64,000 bases of DNA, taken from the NCBI RefSeq assembly GCF_006385805.1, contig NZ_VFSG01000002.1, positions 124,001 to 188,000 on the forward strand, read 5' to 3'. This document shows, piece after piece, positions 54,497 to 63,966 of this stretch. The first letter of the stretch is position 1. Each line of letters begins with the position of its first letter. The notes under the pieces were generated by a model. That model did no database searches, was not told the origin of the DNA, and saw nothing but the letters and a program-made list of their open reading frames with translations. Source of the DNA: Streptococcus xiaochunlingii. Lineage in GTDB: Bacteria > Bacillota > Bacilli > Lactobacillales > Streptococcaceae. Made by a program: the position numbers and the translations under genes.

Positions 54497-56728
54497 ATGA
54501 AATCACATCAACCACGTTATTCTATTCGCAAGTATGCTGTAGGAGTTGCTTCGGTACTGGTTGGCTTTTTTGCCAGCGGTCAAGTCGTAGCAGCAGATAC
54601 GCCAAGCGTTACAGAAAGCCCTGCAACGACTCTTCCGACACAGCCAAGTGAAGGAGACTTGCCTCAGTCTGCTACCGAGGAAACTGCTCAGCCGGTAGTA
54701 GAAAAACCAATTGTTCCTGCTCCAATCGTCGAGCAAAGTCAACCGACCCTACCTGATCGAGAATTGCGCGCATCCGATCTTGATCGCTTGATTCGTGAAG
54801 AAGCGATCTCTGTTACAGAAGCTGATGGGACAGCTCAACCGGTGACAGCAGCGACTGAAACACCCGCTAAAGATCCAGAGCAAGAAGAAAAATTGGCCAA
54901 GAAAAAGGTCATCTCTATTGACGCAGGACGCAAATACTTCTCGCTAGATCAGTTGAAACGGATCGTCGATAAGGCCAGTGAGCTAGGCTACTCTGATTTG
55001 CACCTCCTTGTCGGAAATGATGGCATGCGCTTCGTCCTTGATGATATGACGGTGGAAGCCAATGGCAAGACTTATGCCAGCGATGACGTGAAACAGGCCC
55101 TTCTCGAAGGAACCAAAGCCTACTATGACGATCCAAATGGTCAAGCCTTGACCCAAGCAGAAATGGATGAATTGCTTGCTTATGCGACTTCTAAAGGAAT
55201 TGGCTTGATCCCAGCAGTCAATAGTCCAGGTCATATGGATGCTATCTTGGTAGCGATGGAAAAACTAGGTATCGAACATCCGCAAGCGACCTTTGATACG
55301 GTTTCTAAGACAACTATGGATCTGACCAACGAAGAAGCGGTTAATTTCACCAAGGCCCTCATTGGCAAGTACATGGACTATTTCAAAGGCAAGTCTAAGA
55401 TCTTTAACTACGGAACAGACGAATATGCCAATGATGCTACCAATGCCCAAGGCTGGTACTACCTCAAATGGTATGAGCTCTATGGTAAGTTTGCGGACTA
55501 TTCCAATAGTCTCGCAGCTATGGCTCGTGAAAAAGGCTTGCAACCAATGGCCTTTAACGATGGCTTCTACTATGGAGACGAAGATGATGTTGCCTTTGAC
55601 AAGGATGTCTTGATTTCATACTGGTCTAAAGGATGGTGGGGCTATAACCTCGCATCACCACAGTACCTAGCGGACAAGGGCTACAAATTCCTCAATACCA
55701 ACGGGGACTGGTACTATGTTTTGGGCCACAGAGGAGATCAAAGCTATCCACTCGATAAAGCTCTTCAACATTCAGAAACTGTTCCATTTGAACAATTAGC
55801 TTCAACCAAATACCCTGATGTGAAATTACCAGTGTCCGGAAGTATGTTGGGAATCTGGGCAGATGAACCGGCCAATGAATACAAGGAAGAAGAAGTCTTC
55901 CAGGTCATGGAAGCATTTGCCAACCATAACAAAGACTATTTCAAAGCTAACTATACAGCCCTTCGTGCGGCTCTTGCCAATGTTCCAACAGATCTTTCCA
56001 TCTACACAGAGGAATCTCGTTCAGCTCTTGCAACGGTGCTCAACCAGTTAAACTGGACGATCAGTCGTGCTCGCCAAGAAAAAGTGGCAGAACAGGTTGA
56101 ACAGGTCACTCAAGCTCTCAGTCAATTGAAACCAATCACCCAGGTGGGAAGCCAAGCAGAAAATGATGTCAGAGCCTTGGTAGAAGACAAACCAAGCTTG
56201 GAAGTCATCGAAAAAGAGCTAGATTTTGAAGTTGTTGAACGGACGAATCCAGACTTGGCCAAGGGTGAACGAAAAGTGGTTCAAGCAGGTGTCAAAGGCC
56301 AGCAGCGTGAATTTGTTGCAGTATCTGGACTTGATAAGGGCCGCCAAGTGGTAGGAACAGAAGTTTCGAAAGAAGCTGTTGCTGAGATTGTGGAAGTGGG
56401 CACCAAGGAGGCAGAAGTGATCACTCCGACTCCAGGTTTACAAGATGGTCCAAGTCCTCAACCAGACTTACCTCAAGTTGATCAAGGAGGTCATCATCAA
56501 GTAAGACCAGTAGCTCCTGAAGTGAAGCCACTTGTGAACGTTCAACCAGCTCCAGTCGCTTCAGAACAAAAAACAGTAGAAGACGCTAAGCCAACACCGA
56601 TGCAAGATCAAACACCGTCTAGTCATCAGCTTCCTGAGACTGGACAAGAATCTGTCTTAGGGTTGGCCTTGCTTGGAGCGATCTTAGGAGCGACAGGGAT
56701 GGGTCTCAAGGGACGGAAAGAAGACTAA
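54497..56728 (+). CDS. LPXTG surface beta-N-acetylhexosaminidase, single GH20 domain (StrH-like)
   Basis: A 743-aa surface protein. A YSIRK-type signal peptide (YSIRKYAVGVASVLVG, residues 8-23) is followed by a Pro/Thr-rich linker. One GH20 catalytic domain spans about residues 135-480, with the Asp308-Glu309 pair in NYGTDEYAND. A helical segment and a G5-like domain (about 570-640) follow, then a Pro-rich spacer and LPETG with membrane helix and RKED tail. Pneumococcal StrH has two GH20 domains; here there is one. StrH-type enzymes trim terminal GlcNAc from host N-glycans. The cre site fits a carbon-scavenging role. ATG 54497 has AGGAGG upstream. Confidence 0.92.
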   Translation: MKSHQPRYSIRKYAVGVASVLVGFFASGQVVAADTPSVTESPATTLPTQPSEGDLPQSATEETAQPVVEKPIVPAPIVEQSQPTLPDRELRASDLDRLIREEAISVTEADGTAQPVTAATETPAKDPEQEEKLAKKKVISIDAGRKYFSLDQLKRIVDKASELGYSDLHLLVGNDGMRFVLDDMTVEANGKTYASDDVKQALLEGTKAYYDDPNGQALTQAEMDELLAYATSKGIGLIPAVNSPGHMDAILVAMEKLGIEHPQATFDTVSKTTMDLTNEEAVNFTKALIGKYMDYFKGKSKIFNYGTDEYANDATNAQGWYYLKWYELYGKFADYSNSLAAMAREKGLQPMAFNDGFYYGDEDDVAFDKDVLISYWSKGWWGYNLASPQYLADKGYKFLNTNGDWYYVLGHRGDQSYPLDKALQHSETVPFEQLASTKYPDVKLPVSGSMLGIWADEPANEYKEEEVFQVMEAFANHNKDYFKANYTALRAALANVPTDLSIYTEESRSALATVLNQLNWTISRARQEKVAEQVEQVTQALSQLKPITQVGSQAENDVRALVEDKPSLEVIEKELDFEVVERTNPDLAKGERKVVQAGVKGQQREFVAVSGLDKGRQVVGTEVSKEAVAEIVEVGTKEAEVITPTPGLQDGPSPQPDLPQVDQGGHHQVRPVAPEVKPLVNVQPAPVASEQKTVEDAKPTPMQDQTPSSHQLPETGQESVLGLALLGAILGATGMGLKGRKED

Positions 56729-56741
56729 TCAGCCCCCGATT

Positions 56742-56793
56742 GAACCAAGTTTTTCTATTTTCCAGAGATGGAAAAGGAAAGACTTGGTTCTTA
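56742..56793 (+). terminator. Terminator after the hexosaminidase gene
   Basis: GAACCAAGT/ACTTGGTTC outer stem (56742-56750 with 56782-56790) with an inner TTTTCC/GGAAAA stem. Confidence 0.75.
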
Positions 56794-56837
56794 TTTTGAC
56801 CTCAAAACTGTACCCATACAGTTTTCGCTTTTCCGCC

Positions 56838-56866
56838 TTGTTCAGCTTGGATGAACTTGATAAAAT
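56838..56866 (+). promoter_or_regulatory. truA operon promoter
   Basis: TTGTTC (56838-56843), 17 bp, TAAAAT (56861-56866) with extended TG. The transcript leader is only a few bases, because truA starts at 56873. Confidence 0.7.
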
Positions 56867-56872
56867 AAAAAC

Positions 56873-57619
56873 ATGACACGATACAAAGCAACTATTTCTT
56901 ACGATGGAACGCTATTTGCAGGTTTCCAACGCCAACCGCATGCGCGTAGTGTACAAGAAGAAATCGAGAAGACCTTAATGCGTCTGAATCAAGGAAATCC
57001 CGTGACCATCCATGGCGCGGGGCGGACGGATGCAGGCGTCCATGCCCTTGGGCAGGTCATCCATTTTGATCTCCCTCAGCCACGGGATGAGGAGAAGCTC
57101 CGCTTTGCTCTGGATACCCAGACCCCAGAGGATATTGATTTCATCCGGGTGGGGCAAGTAGCAGATGACTTTCACTCACGTTACAAGAAGCACAGCAAGA
57201 CTTACGAATTTATCGTGGATTATGGTCGCCCCAAGAACCCCATGATGCGCCACTATGCCACCCACTATCCCTACCCCTTGGATGTGGCCAAGATGCAAGT
57301 AGCCATCCAAAAGTTGGAGGGAACCCATGATTTCACTGGCTTCACAGCTTCGGGTACCAGTGTGGAAGACAAGGTTCGCACGATTACAGAGGCTCGCTTG
57401 GTTGAGGACGCGGCAAATCATCACCTTCTCTTTACCTTTTCAGGTAATGGCTTTCTCTACAAGCAAATCCGCAATATGGTGGGAACCTTGCTAAAGATTG
57501 GCAATGGACGAATGCCGGTGGAGCAAATTGACTTGATTTTAGAAAAAAAGGACCGCAATCTAGCAGGTCCGACAGCAGCGCCAAATGGCTTATATTTAAA
57601 GGAGATTCGGTATGAGTAA
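56873..57619 (+). CDS. truA: tRNA pseudouridine(38-40) synthase TruA
   Basis: Pseudouridylates positions 38-40 of tRNA anticodon arms. It is 248 aa. The catalytic aspartate is in [14 protein letters not shown], and [14 protein letters not shown] near the C-terminus is conserved. There is no clear Shine-Dalgarno before ATG 56873, and the leader from the mapped -10 would be nearly absent, so leaderless or weak initiation is possible. It overlaps the next gene by 8 bp. Confidence 0.94.
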   Translation: MTRYKATISYDGTLFAGFQRQPHARSVQEEIEKTLMRLNQGNPVTIHGAGRTDAGVHALGQVIHFDLPQPRDEEKLRFALDTQTPEDIDFIRVGQVADDFHSRYKKHSKTYEFIVDYGRPKNPMMRHYATHYPYPLDVAKMQVAIQKLEGTHDFTGFTASGTSVEDKVRTITEARLVEDAANHHLLFTFSGNGFLYKQIRNMVGTLLKIGNGRMPVEQIDLILEKKDRNLAGPTAAPNGLYLKEIRYE

Positions 57620-58373
57620 TGAATTGATTCTAGCTATTTCAGGAAATGATATTTTTAGTGGAGGAGGTCTTCACGCAGACCTTGCGACCTATACGACTAA
57701 CAAACAGCATGGTTTTGTAGCAGTGACTTGTTTGACAGCCATGACCGAGCACGGTTTTGAAGTCATTCCAGTGGATCCGACGACCTTTGCTCAACAGCTC
57801 AGCTCTCTCAAGGATGTTCCTTTTTCTGCTATTAAACTCGGCCTCTTGCCAAATGTTGAAGTGGCAGATTTAGCCCTGGACTATGTCAAAGCCCATGCAG
57901 GTATCCCTGTAGTGCTGGATCCTGTCTTGGTCTGCAAGGAAACCCATGATGTGGAAGTGTCAGCCCTTCGAGACGAATTGATCAAGTTCTTCCCTTATGT
58001 GACCATCATCACACCAAACTTACCAGAGGCTGAGATCTTGACCCAAAGCAAGATTCAATCGCTCGATGATATGAAGGAGGTAGCTCGCAAGCTCCATGAA
58101 TTGGGAGCAGCGACTGTCGTGGTCAAAGGGGGCAATCGCCTCAACAAGGAAAAAGCCATCGATGTCTTTTATGATGGCCAAGACTTTACGGTCTTCGAAG
58201 AAGACGTTTTAGAAAAGAATAATACAGGAGCTGGTTGTACCTTTGCCTCTAGCATTGCAAGCCAGTTAGTTCAAGGGAAGACAACGTTAGAAGCTGTTAA
58301 GGCTTCAAAAGCGTTCGTCTACCAAGCCATTCAAAAATCAGATCAATATGGAGTAGTTCAATATGACCAATAA
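57612..58373 (+). CDS. Pyridoxal / hydroxymethylpyrimidine kinase (ThiD/PdxK family)
   Basis: A 253-aa ribokinase-fold kinase. It carries [18 protein letters not shown] at the N-terminus, the VLDPVLVCK segment and the catalytic motif [15 protein letters not shown]. Gram-positive members phosphorylate HMP, pyridoxal or both. The vitamin B6 role is suggested by the overlapping downstream transporter component, but is not settled. It overlaps truA by 8 bp and the ECF gene by 11 bp, so translation is coupled. Confidence 0.88.
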   Translation: MSNELILAISGNDIFSGGGLHADLATYTTNKQHGFVAVTCLTAMTEHGFEVIPVDPTTFAQQLSSLKDVPFSAIKLGLLPNVEVADLALDYVKAHAGIPVVLDPVLVCKETHDVEVSALRDELIKFFPYVTIITPNLPEAEILTQSKIQSLDDMKEVARKLHELGAATVVVKGGNRLNKEKAIDVFYDGQDFTVFEEDVLEKNNTGAGCTFASSIASQLVQGKTTLEAVKASKAFVYQAIQKSDQYGVVQYDQ

Positions 58374-58833
58374 CCGTACCCAAGTAATCGCGCATTTAGC
58401 CATTTTAACCGCCTTGACAGTTGTGCTGGGCTATTACACCAAGTTGCCAACTCCAACCGGGATGGTGACCTTGCTGGATTTAGGCGTTTATTTTACCGCC
58501 TTTTATCTGGGGCGCAAAGAAGGAGCAGTGGTCGGTGGTCTTGGAGCCTTTCTCTTAGACCTCCTCTCTGGCTATCCTCAATGGATATTCTTTAGTCTCT
58601 TGTTCCACGGAGCTCAAGGCTACTTTGCTGGCTTTAAAGGAAAAGCCCGTTACATCGGTCTGCTTCTAGGAACGGTTATCATGGTAGGCGGCTATGCCCT
58701 AGCATCAGCGCTCTTTTTAGGAAATACCTGGGTAGCAGCCATTGAAGAGGTTCCTCATAATCTGGTTCAAAACTTCGTTGGGATGGCTCTGGGATATGCT
58801 CTGTACCATTTCTTGCCAAAGAAGGGGAATTAG
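58363..58833 (+). CDS. ECF transporter S component, vitamin/precursor specific
   Basis: A 156-aa membrane protein with about five to six hydrophobic helices, including an AxxxA-like start (HLAILTALTVVLGYYTKLP) and GRKEGAVVGGLGAFLLDLLSGY. This is the size and layout of ECF substrate-binding subunits, which dock on a shared EcfAA'T module encoded elsewhere. Overlap with the kinase gene suggests uptake of a B6 vitamer or HMP that is trapped by phosphorylation. Confidence 0.85.
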   Translation: MTNNRTQVIAHLAILTALTVVLGYYTKLPTPTGMVTLLDLGVYFTAFYLGRKEGAVVGGLGAFLLDLLSGYPQWIFFSLLFHGAQGYFAGFKGKARYIGLLLGTVIMVGGYALASALFLGNTWVAAIEEVPHNLVQNFVGMALGYALYHFLPKKGN

Positions 58834-58836
58834 AGG

Positions 58837-59400
58837 ATGGAGTTAGAGCAAATAAAAAGAGAAACCCAGGAGATTTTGCTGGATCTTTTATCCAAGGCCA
58901 ATCTGCATCAGGGACAAATCCTCGTATTAGGCCTGTCCACCAGTGAAGTCGCTGGCGCAAGTATCGGGAAGAACTCAAGCCTAGAGATTGGACAAGCCAT
59001 TGTGAAAACCATCCTAGATACCCTAACTCCCAAAGGGATTTACTTAGCTGTCCAAGGATGTGAGCATCTTAACCGCGCTCTGGTGGTCGAACGTGAACTA
59101 GCAGAAAAGAAAGACTTAGAAATCGTCAATGTACTACCGAGCCTCCATGCGGGTGGTGCTGGACAGTTGGCAGCCTTCGGTTATATGAAAGACCCAGTCG
59201 AAGTTGAATTTATCACAGCTCAGGCTGGTTTGGATATTGGAGATACCTCTATCGGCATGCATGTCAAGCATGTGCAAGTACCCGTTCGTCCAGTCTTGAA
59301 AGAACTGGGTGGTGCTCATGTAACGGCTCTAGCGAGTCGTCCGAAGTTAATCGGTGGGGCGCGTGCTTCTTACCAAGAAGATTCGCTTCGGAAGTCCTAA
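58837..59400 (+). CDS. DUF436/UPF0340 family protein (YwlG-like)
   Basis: A 187-aa soluble protein of the TIGR01440 family. Conserved stretches are [32 protein letters not shown] and [14 protein letters not shown], ending with [20 protein letters not shown] (split: [16 protein letters not shown]). Its function is unknown to me. It sits 3 bp after the ECF gene and is the last gene of the truA operon. Confidence 0.9.
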   Translation: MELEQIKRETQEILLDLLSKANLHQGQILVLGLSTSEVAGASIGKNSSLEIGQAIVKTILDTLTPKGIYLAVQGCEHLNRALVVERELAEKKDLEIVNVLPSLHAGGAGQLAAFGYMKDPVEVEFITAQAGLDIGDTSIGMHVKHVQVPVRPVLKELGGAHVTALASRPKLIGGARASYQEDSLRKS

Positions 59401-59408
59401 TAGGAAGG

Positions 59409-59438
59409 AAACTAGTTCAGGCATGGACTAGTTTTTTT
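59409..59438 (+). terminator. Terminator of the truA operon
   Basis: The AAACTAGT/ACTAGTTT stem (59409-59416 with 59427-59434) runs into T7. Confidence 0.85.
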
Positions 59439-59553
59439 GTTCCGTGACAAATTTTGAGATAGGAAAGAGATTTTTAATCTTTGGGTCTCCAGAAACCACT
59501 ATAAGATTCTTCTAAAAAGAAGCAGTTTCCACAAAACCAAGATGCCCAAAAAC

Positions 59554-59581
59554 TTGCATTTTCGAAGTTTTATGGTAAAAT
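59554..59581 (+). promoter_or_regulatory. tig promoter
   Basis: TTGCAT (59554-59559), 16 bp, TAAAAT (59576-59581). Confidence 0.7.
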
Positions 59582-59618
59582 TATTAGGAATGACTATATT
59601 ATTTTAAGGAGAGACAGA

Positions 59619-60902
59619 ATGTCTGTATCATTTGAAAACAAAGAAACAAACCGCGGAGTATTGACTTTTACCATCAGTCAAGACCAAATTAAACCAGCTT
59701 TAGATCGCGTGTTTGAATCTGTTAAGAAAAACTTGAACGTACCAGGATTCCGTAAAGGTCACCTTCCACGTCCAATCTTCAATCAACGTTTTGGTGAAGA
59801 ATCACTCTATCAAGATGCTTTGAACGATCTTCTTCCAGCAGCTTATGAAGCAGCAGTAAAAGAAGCGGGTCTTGAAGTGGTTGCTCAACCAACTTTTGAC
59901 GTTGTATCAATGGAAAAAGGTCAAGACTGGACATTGACAGCAAATGTTGTTACAAAACCAGAAGTAAAATTGGGTGCTTACAAAGACCTTGAAGTATCTG
60001 TAGAAGTTTCTAAAGAAGTAACAGATGAAGATGTTGATGCACGTATCGAACGCGAACGCAACAACTTGGCTGAATTGGTAATCAAAGAAGGACCAGCAGC
60101 TGAAGGTGATACTGTTGTGATCGACTTTGTAGGTTCTGTTGACGGTGTTGAGTTTGACGGAGGAAAAGGAGATAACTTCTCACTTGGACTTGGTTCAGGT
60201 CAATTCATCCCAGGTTTTGAAGACCAATTGGTTGGACACTCAGCTGGTGAAACAGTTGATGTCATCGTAACTTTCCCAGAAGACTACCAAGCAACTGACC
60301 TTGCAGGTAAAGAAGCGAAATTCGTGACAACCATCCACGAAGTAAAAGCAAAAGAAGTACCAGCTCTTGACGATGAATTGGCAAAAGACATCGACGAAGA
60401 AGTTGAAACTCTTGCTGAATTGAAAGAAAAATACCGCAAAGAGTTGGCTGAAGCGAAAGAAGAAGCTTACAAAGATGCAGTTGAGTCAGCAGCAATTGAC
60501 CTTGCAGTAGAAAATGCAGAAATCGTTGACCTTCCAGAAGAAATGATCCACGAAGAAGTACACCGTGCTGTAAATGAATTCCTTGGAAACATGCAACGTC
60601 AAGGAATCTCTCCAGACATGTACTTCCAAATCACTGGTACAACTCAAGAAGATCTTCACAAACAATATGAAGCAGATGCAGCAGCACGTACTAAGACAAA
60701 CCTTGTCGTAGAAGCAGTTGCTAAAGCAGAAGGCTTCGAAGCAACTGACGAAGAAGTAACTGCAGAAATCGAACAATTGGCAGCAGACTACAACATGCCA
60801 GTTGAACAAGTTCGTAGCTTGCTTTCACCAGAAATGTTGAAACACGACATCGCTGTGAAGAAAGCTGTCGAAGTGATCACAAGCACTGCAAAAGTAAAAT
60901 AA
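59619..60902 (+). CDS. tig: Trigger factor
   Basis: A ribosome-associated chaperone with peptidyl-prolyl isomerase activity, 427 aa. The ribosome-binding loop is [12 protein letters not shown] near residue 45. The FKBP-type PPIase domain spans about residues 150-240 ([20 protein letters not shown]), followed by the long helical arms. It is strongly codon-biased, as for an abundant protein. ATG 59619 follows AAGGAGAGA. Confidence 0.96.
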   Translation: MSVSFENKETNRGVLTFTISQDQIKPALDRVFESVKKNLNVPGFRKGHLPRPIFNQRFGEESLYQDALNDLLPAAYEAAVKEAGLEVVAQPTFDVVSMEKGQDWTLTANVVTKPEVKLGAYKDLEVSVEVSKEVTDEDVDARIERERNNLAELVIKEGPAAEGDTVVIDFVGSVDGVEFDGGKGDNFSLGLGSGQFIPGFEDQLVGHSAGETVDVIVTFPEDYQATDLAGKEAKFVTTIHEVKAKEVPALDDELAKDIDEEVETLAELKEKYRKELAEAKEEAYKDAVESAAIDLAVENAEIVDLPEEMIHEEVHRAVNEFLGNMQRQGISPDMYFQITGTTQEDLHKQYEADAAARTKTNLVVEAVAKAEGFEATDEEVTAEIEQLAADYNMPVEQVRSLLSPEMLKHDIAVKKAVEVITSTAKVK

Positions 60903-60938
60903 AAAAGACGATCTTCCATCTTGATGGAAACAAGTCAT

Positions 60939-60983
60939 AAGAAGAAAAGCTGAGGCCATGTGTCCCGGCTTTTCTCTTCTTCT
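60939..60983 (+). terminator. Terminator after tig
   Basis: GAAAAGC/GCTTTTC core stem extended by AAGAA/TTCTT, with a small TTCCAT/ATGGAA hairpin just before (60914-60929). Confidence 0.75.
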
Positions 60984-61000
60984 TGGCGCGGAATTTTCCT

Positions 61001-61029
61001 TTGACGAAAGGGGAAAATTATCGTACAAT
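61001..61029 (+). promoter_or_regulatory. rpoE promoter
   Basis: TTGACG (61001-61006), 17 bp, TACAAT (61024-61029). The leader of about 85 nt contains a CTCTTTTT/AAAAAGAG hairpin near 61057-61086. Confidence 0.8.
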
Positions 61030-61120
61030 AGAGTGTAACGATAAATGATGTATTCTAGGGGTATCCTCTTTTTTAATGAAAAAGAGTGTTGCCTTGAGAT
61101 AAAAATGAAGGAGATCTACC

Positions 61121-61699
61121 TTGGAATTAGAAGTATTTGCTGGACAAGAAAAAAGTGAACTTTCAATGATTGAAGTAGCCCGTGCGATTTTGGAGTCACG
61201 TGGCCGTGATCATGAAATGTATTTCAATGACCTGGTCAATGAAATTCAAAACTACCTCGAAAAATCAAACAGTGAAATTCGTGAAGCTCTTCCATTATTC
61301 TATACGGAATTGAATGTGGATGGAAGCTTTATCCCACTAGGGGATAACAAATGGGGACTTCGCTCATGGTATGCGATCGATGAGGTAGATGAAGAAATCA
61401 TCGCTCTTGAAGAAACAGATGAAGATGAAGAGCCTAAGAAACGTAAGAAAAAACGTGTCAACGCCTTTATGGATGGAGACGAAGACGCGATCGATTACAA
61501 TGCGGATGATCCAGAAGACGAAGATGTCTATGAAGCAGATCCAGCGCTTACTTACGATGATGAAAACCCAGAAGATGAGAAGGATGAAGTGGAAGCCTAT
61601 GACGCTGAAATTAATGAAATCTCACCAGATGAGTTGGATGAGGAAGTTGAGTTAAGTGACGAAGAAGACGAAGAAGAGTCTTACGAAGAAGAAGAATAA
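61121..61699 (+). CDS. rpoE: RNA polymerase delta subunit
   Basis: RpoE (delta) is a Gram-positive RNA polymerase subunit that lowers non-specific binding and affects recycling. It is 192 aa. An N-terminal folded HARE-HTH domain (residues about 1-90, with [20 protein letters not shown] and [12 protein letters not shown]) is followed by a highly acidic, disordered Asp/Glu tail from about residue 95 to the end. The start is TTG 61121, with AAGGAGATC upstream; no ATG fits. Confidence 0.95.
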   Translation: MELEVFAGQEKSELSMIEVARAILESRGRDHEMYFNDLVNEIQNYLEKSNSEIREALPLFYTELNVDGSFIPLGDNKWGLRSWYAIDEVDEEIIALEETDEDEEPKKRKKKRVNAFMDGDEDAIDYNADDPEDEDVYEADPALTYDDENPEDEKDEVEAYDAEINEISPDELDEEVELSDEEDEEESYEEEE

Positions 61700-61703
61700 T
61701 CCA

Positions 61704-61736
61704 AAGAGGCTGGGACAAAATTCCTAGCCTCTTTCT
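61704..61736 (+). terminator. Terminator after rpoE
   Basis: GAGGCTGGGAC stem pairing with CCTAGCCTC, followed by a T-run. It is the mirror counterpart of the hairpin at 27432-27466 beside repeat copy A. Confidence 0.8.
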
Positions 61737-61746
61737 ATGTTTATTT

Positions 61747-61877
61747 GGATTGTCGAGCAAGACGCAGTGGTTGAGTGGGCTCTACTACGCTGATTTCATC
61801 AGCTTTTATAGCCCTACTCAACTGTGCGGAGGTTGGACGACGAAATCGAATTCTAACGAATTACCGATTTCTGTCCC
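61747..61877 (-). repeat. 131-bp intergenic repeat, copy B (inverted)
   Basis: The reverse complement of 27290-27420 with four mismatches in 131 bases. The surrounding terminator hairpin is also conserved in inverted order. Confidence 0.92.
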
Positions 61878-61962
61878 ACTCTCTTTCTTTACTTGAAGAA
61901 CGCTTCAAGGAGGAGTATAATAAGGGTGTAAGCCTGACGTAGTGCAGAAGGAGGAAGAGCAT

Positions 61963-62658
61963 ATGGACTGGATACTGAATCAAAGTTTGGTGGACTTAGG
62001 AATTGAGACAGTTGTAATTGGAGTGGCCAAACAGGTGGATCCACAAGCTCCCTTGTCTGCAACTTTTCTAGCTAAAAAGAAGGAGATGGAAGCCTGGGCC
62101 TTGAATTGTGATCTCAGCTTGGTGAAAGAGGAGGCAGTTGTACAAGGCTATATGGATTTGTTGAAGGAAGTGGGACGAAGTGTCAAGAAGAACCCGCCGA
62201 CAATACTTGCTTTGATTAAGAATATCCAAAGTCGAGGCTTCCTTCCGACGATCAATAGTGTGATTGATATTTATAATGTTGAATGTCTCCGTTCCTTTTT
62301 AGCCATTGGAGGGCATGATCTGGATAAGATCCAGGGACCAATCGAGTTTACGATTAGTCAAAGAGAGGATACCTTTTTGCCCATCTTATCAACAGAAAAG
62401 CATGTTAGTGAAACCGATCCGGTCTACCGAGATCAACAAGGCATTATGGCCTGGCTAGATGTGAGAGATGGTGAGGGCTATAAGATGGAGGAGACTAGCC
62501 GCAATGCCCTCTTTATCATCCAGGGGAATCGAGCGACCTCTGTAGAGATGCGATTGGAAGCACTCGATCGAATCAGGGAAGATTTGGCCTCTTGCATGCC
62601 TGATTTAGAATTTGAAAAATATCTGGTTACCCCCAGTGAGACAATTCCAGTCCCTTAA
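61963..62658 (+). CDS. B3/B4 domain protein (phenylalanyl-tRNA synthetase-like domain)
   Basis: A 231-aa protein with the B3/B4 tRNA-binding/editing-like domain also found in PheT. The diagnostic region is LPTINSVIDIYNVECLRS followed by a central GG-D motif (AIGGHDLDKIQGP). Stand-alone members are of unclear function, possibly trans-editing of mischarged tRNA. ATG 61963 has AAGGAGGAAG upstream; a longer in-frame extension lacks a site. Confidence 0.82.
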   Translation: MDWILNQSLVDLGIETVVIGVAKQVDPQAPLSATFLAKKKEMEAWALNCDLSLVKEEAVVQGYMDLLKEVGRSVKKNPPTILALIKNIQSRGFLPTINSVIDIYNVECLRSFLAIGGHDLDKIQGPIEFTISQREDTFLPILSTEKHVSETDPVYRDQQGIMAWLDVRDGEGYKMEETSRNALFIIQGNRATSVEMRLEALDRIREDLASCMPDLEFEKYLVTPSETIPVP

Positions 62659-62776
62659 AGAAGAACTCTTATATTAGGGATGAGTCCTCATCTGGACATA
62701 AGAGAGACGTGAAGTAGCCGACACTCTTCTTGACCTGTGAAAATCTGCAACCTTTGAAAAAAGTTTGAAAAAAATC

Positions 62777-62805
62777 TTGACAAGAAAGTAGAAGATTGAT
62801 ATACT
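62777..62805 (+). promoter_or_regulatory. Promoter of the tRNA-Leu gene
   Basis: TTGACA (62777-62782), 17 bp, TATACT (62800-62805), ending 16 bp before the tRNA. Confidence 0.88.
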
Positions 62806-62821
62806 AGTAAGGTACTCAATC

Positions 62822-62907
62822 GCGGGGATGGCGGAATTGGCAGACGCGCAGGACTAAGGATCCTGTGACCGCTTTAGGTCGTGAGGGTTCAAGTCCCTCT
62901 CTCCGCA
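62822..62907 (+). tRNA. tRNA-Leu, anticodon AAG
   Basis: An 86-nt class II tRNA with a long variable arm. The acceptor arms GCGGGGA and TCTCCGC pair with one G-T, the discriminator is A, and the T arm is GAGGG-TTCAAGT-CCCTC. The anticodon stem AGGA/TCCT encloses CTAAGGA, giving AAG and reading CUU (and CUN if A34 is modified). CCA is not encoded. Confidence 0.93.
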
Positions 62908-62918
62908 TCAGATAATCA

Positions 62919-62941
62919 AGACAGCTTCGGCTGTCTTTTTT
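62919..62941 (+). terminator. Terminator after tRNA-Leu
   Basis: AGACAGC/GCTGTCT stem with a UUCG tetraloop and a T6 tract. Confidence 0.93.
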
Positions 62942-63084
62942 CTTGTTCATTTAGGAGAAAGATTGCTTGAAAGAGAAGAAAACGCTTTAAAGGCTCAGGA
63001 AAAGCTAGCATTTTCAATGAAAAAGTGATAAAATAAACAATGTAAGTGGTTTAACCACAAAAAATTAGAGGAGGCCTACTACTA

Positions 63085-63966
63085 ATGGCAATCGTTTCAG
63101 CAGAAAAATTTGTCCAAGCAGCTCGTGACAATGGTTACGCAGTTGGTGGATTTAACACAAACAACCTTGAGTGGACTCAAGCTATCTTGCGTGCAGCAGA
63201 AGCTAAAAAAGCTCCAGTTTTGATCCAAACTTCTATGGGTGCTGCTAAATACATGGGTGGTTACAAAGTAGCTCGCAACATGATCGCTAACCTTGTTGAA
63301 GCAATGGGTATCACTGTACCAGTTGCAATCCACTTGGACCATGGTCACTACGAAGATGCTCTTGAGTGTATCGAAGTTGGCTACACTTCAATCATGTTCG
63401 ACGGATCACACCTTCCAGTTGAAGAAAACCTTAAATTGGCGAAAGAAGTTGTAGAAAAAGCTCACGCTAAAGGTATCTCAGTTGAGGCTGAAGTTGGTAC
63501 AATCGGTGGTGAAGAAGACGGTATCGTTGGTAAAGGTGAATTGGCACCAATCGAAGATGCCAAAGCAATGGTTGCTACAGGAATCGACTTCTTGGCAGCA
63601 GGTATTGGTAACATCCACGGTCCATACCCAGCAAACTGGGAAGGTCTTGACCTTGATCACTTGAAGAAATTGACAGAAGCTCTTCCAGGATTCCCAATCG
63701 TATTGCACGGTGGTTCAGGTATCCCTGATGAGCAAATCCAAGAAGCTATCAAACTTGGTGTTGCGAAAGTTAACGTTAACACTGAGTGCCAAATCGCATT
63801 CGCTAACGCAACTCGTCAATTCGTACGTGAATACGATGCAAACGAAGCAGAATACGACAAGAAGAAACTCTTCGACCCACGTAAATTCTTAAAACCAGGA
63901 TTCGAAGCAATCACAGCTTCAGTTGAAGAACGTATCGACGTATTTGGTAGCGAAAACAAAGCTTAA
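63085..63966 (+). CDS. fba: Class II fructose-bisphosphate aldolase
   Basis: The glycolytic enzyme cleaving fructose-1,6-bisphosphate to DHAP and glyceraldehyde-3-phosphate. It is 293 aa and complete. Zinc ligands and active-site motifs are visible: HLDHGHYEDAL, FDGSHLPVEENL, EAEVGTIGGEEDG, HGGSGIPDEQI and KVNVNTECQIAF. It is extremely codon-biased. ATG 63085 follows AGAGGAGG. A TAAAAT -10 lies near 63030, and a weak cre-like AACGCTTT lies near 62981, of doubtful value. Thirty-four bases of downstream sequence remain. Confidence 0.97.
   Translation: MAIVSAEKFVQAARDNGYAVGGFNTNNLEWTQAILRAAEAKKAPVLIQTSMGAAKYMGGYKVARNMIANLVEAMGITVPVAIHLDHGHYEDALECIEVGYTSIMFDGSHLPVEENLKLAKEVVEKAHAKGISVEAEVGTIGGEEDGIVGKGELAPIEDAKAMVATGIDFLAAGIGNIHGPYPANWEGLDLDHLKKLTEALPGFPIVLHGGSGIPDEQIQEAIKLGVAKVNVNTECQIAFANATRQFVREYDANEAEYDKKKLFDPRKFLKPGFEAITASVEERIDVFGSENKA

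Noticed and set aside
62976..62992. cre site before fba (AACGCTTT core)
   Set aside because: Two mismatches at conserved positions and no supporting position relative to a mapped promoter.
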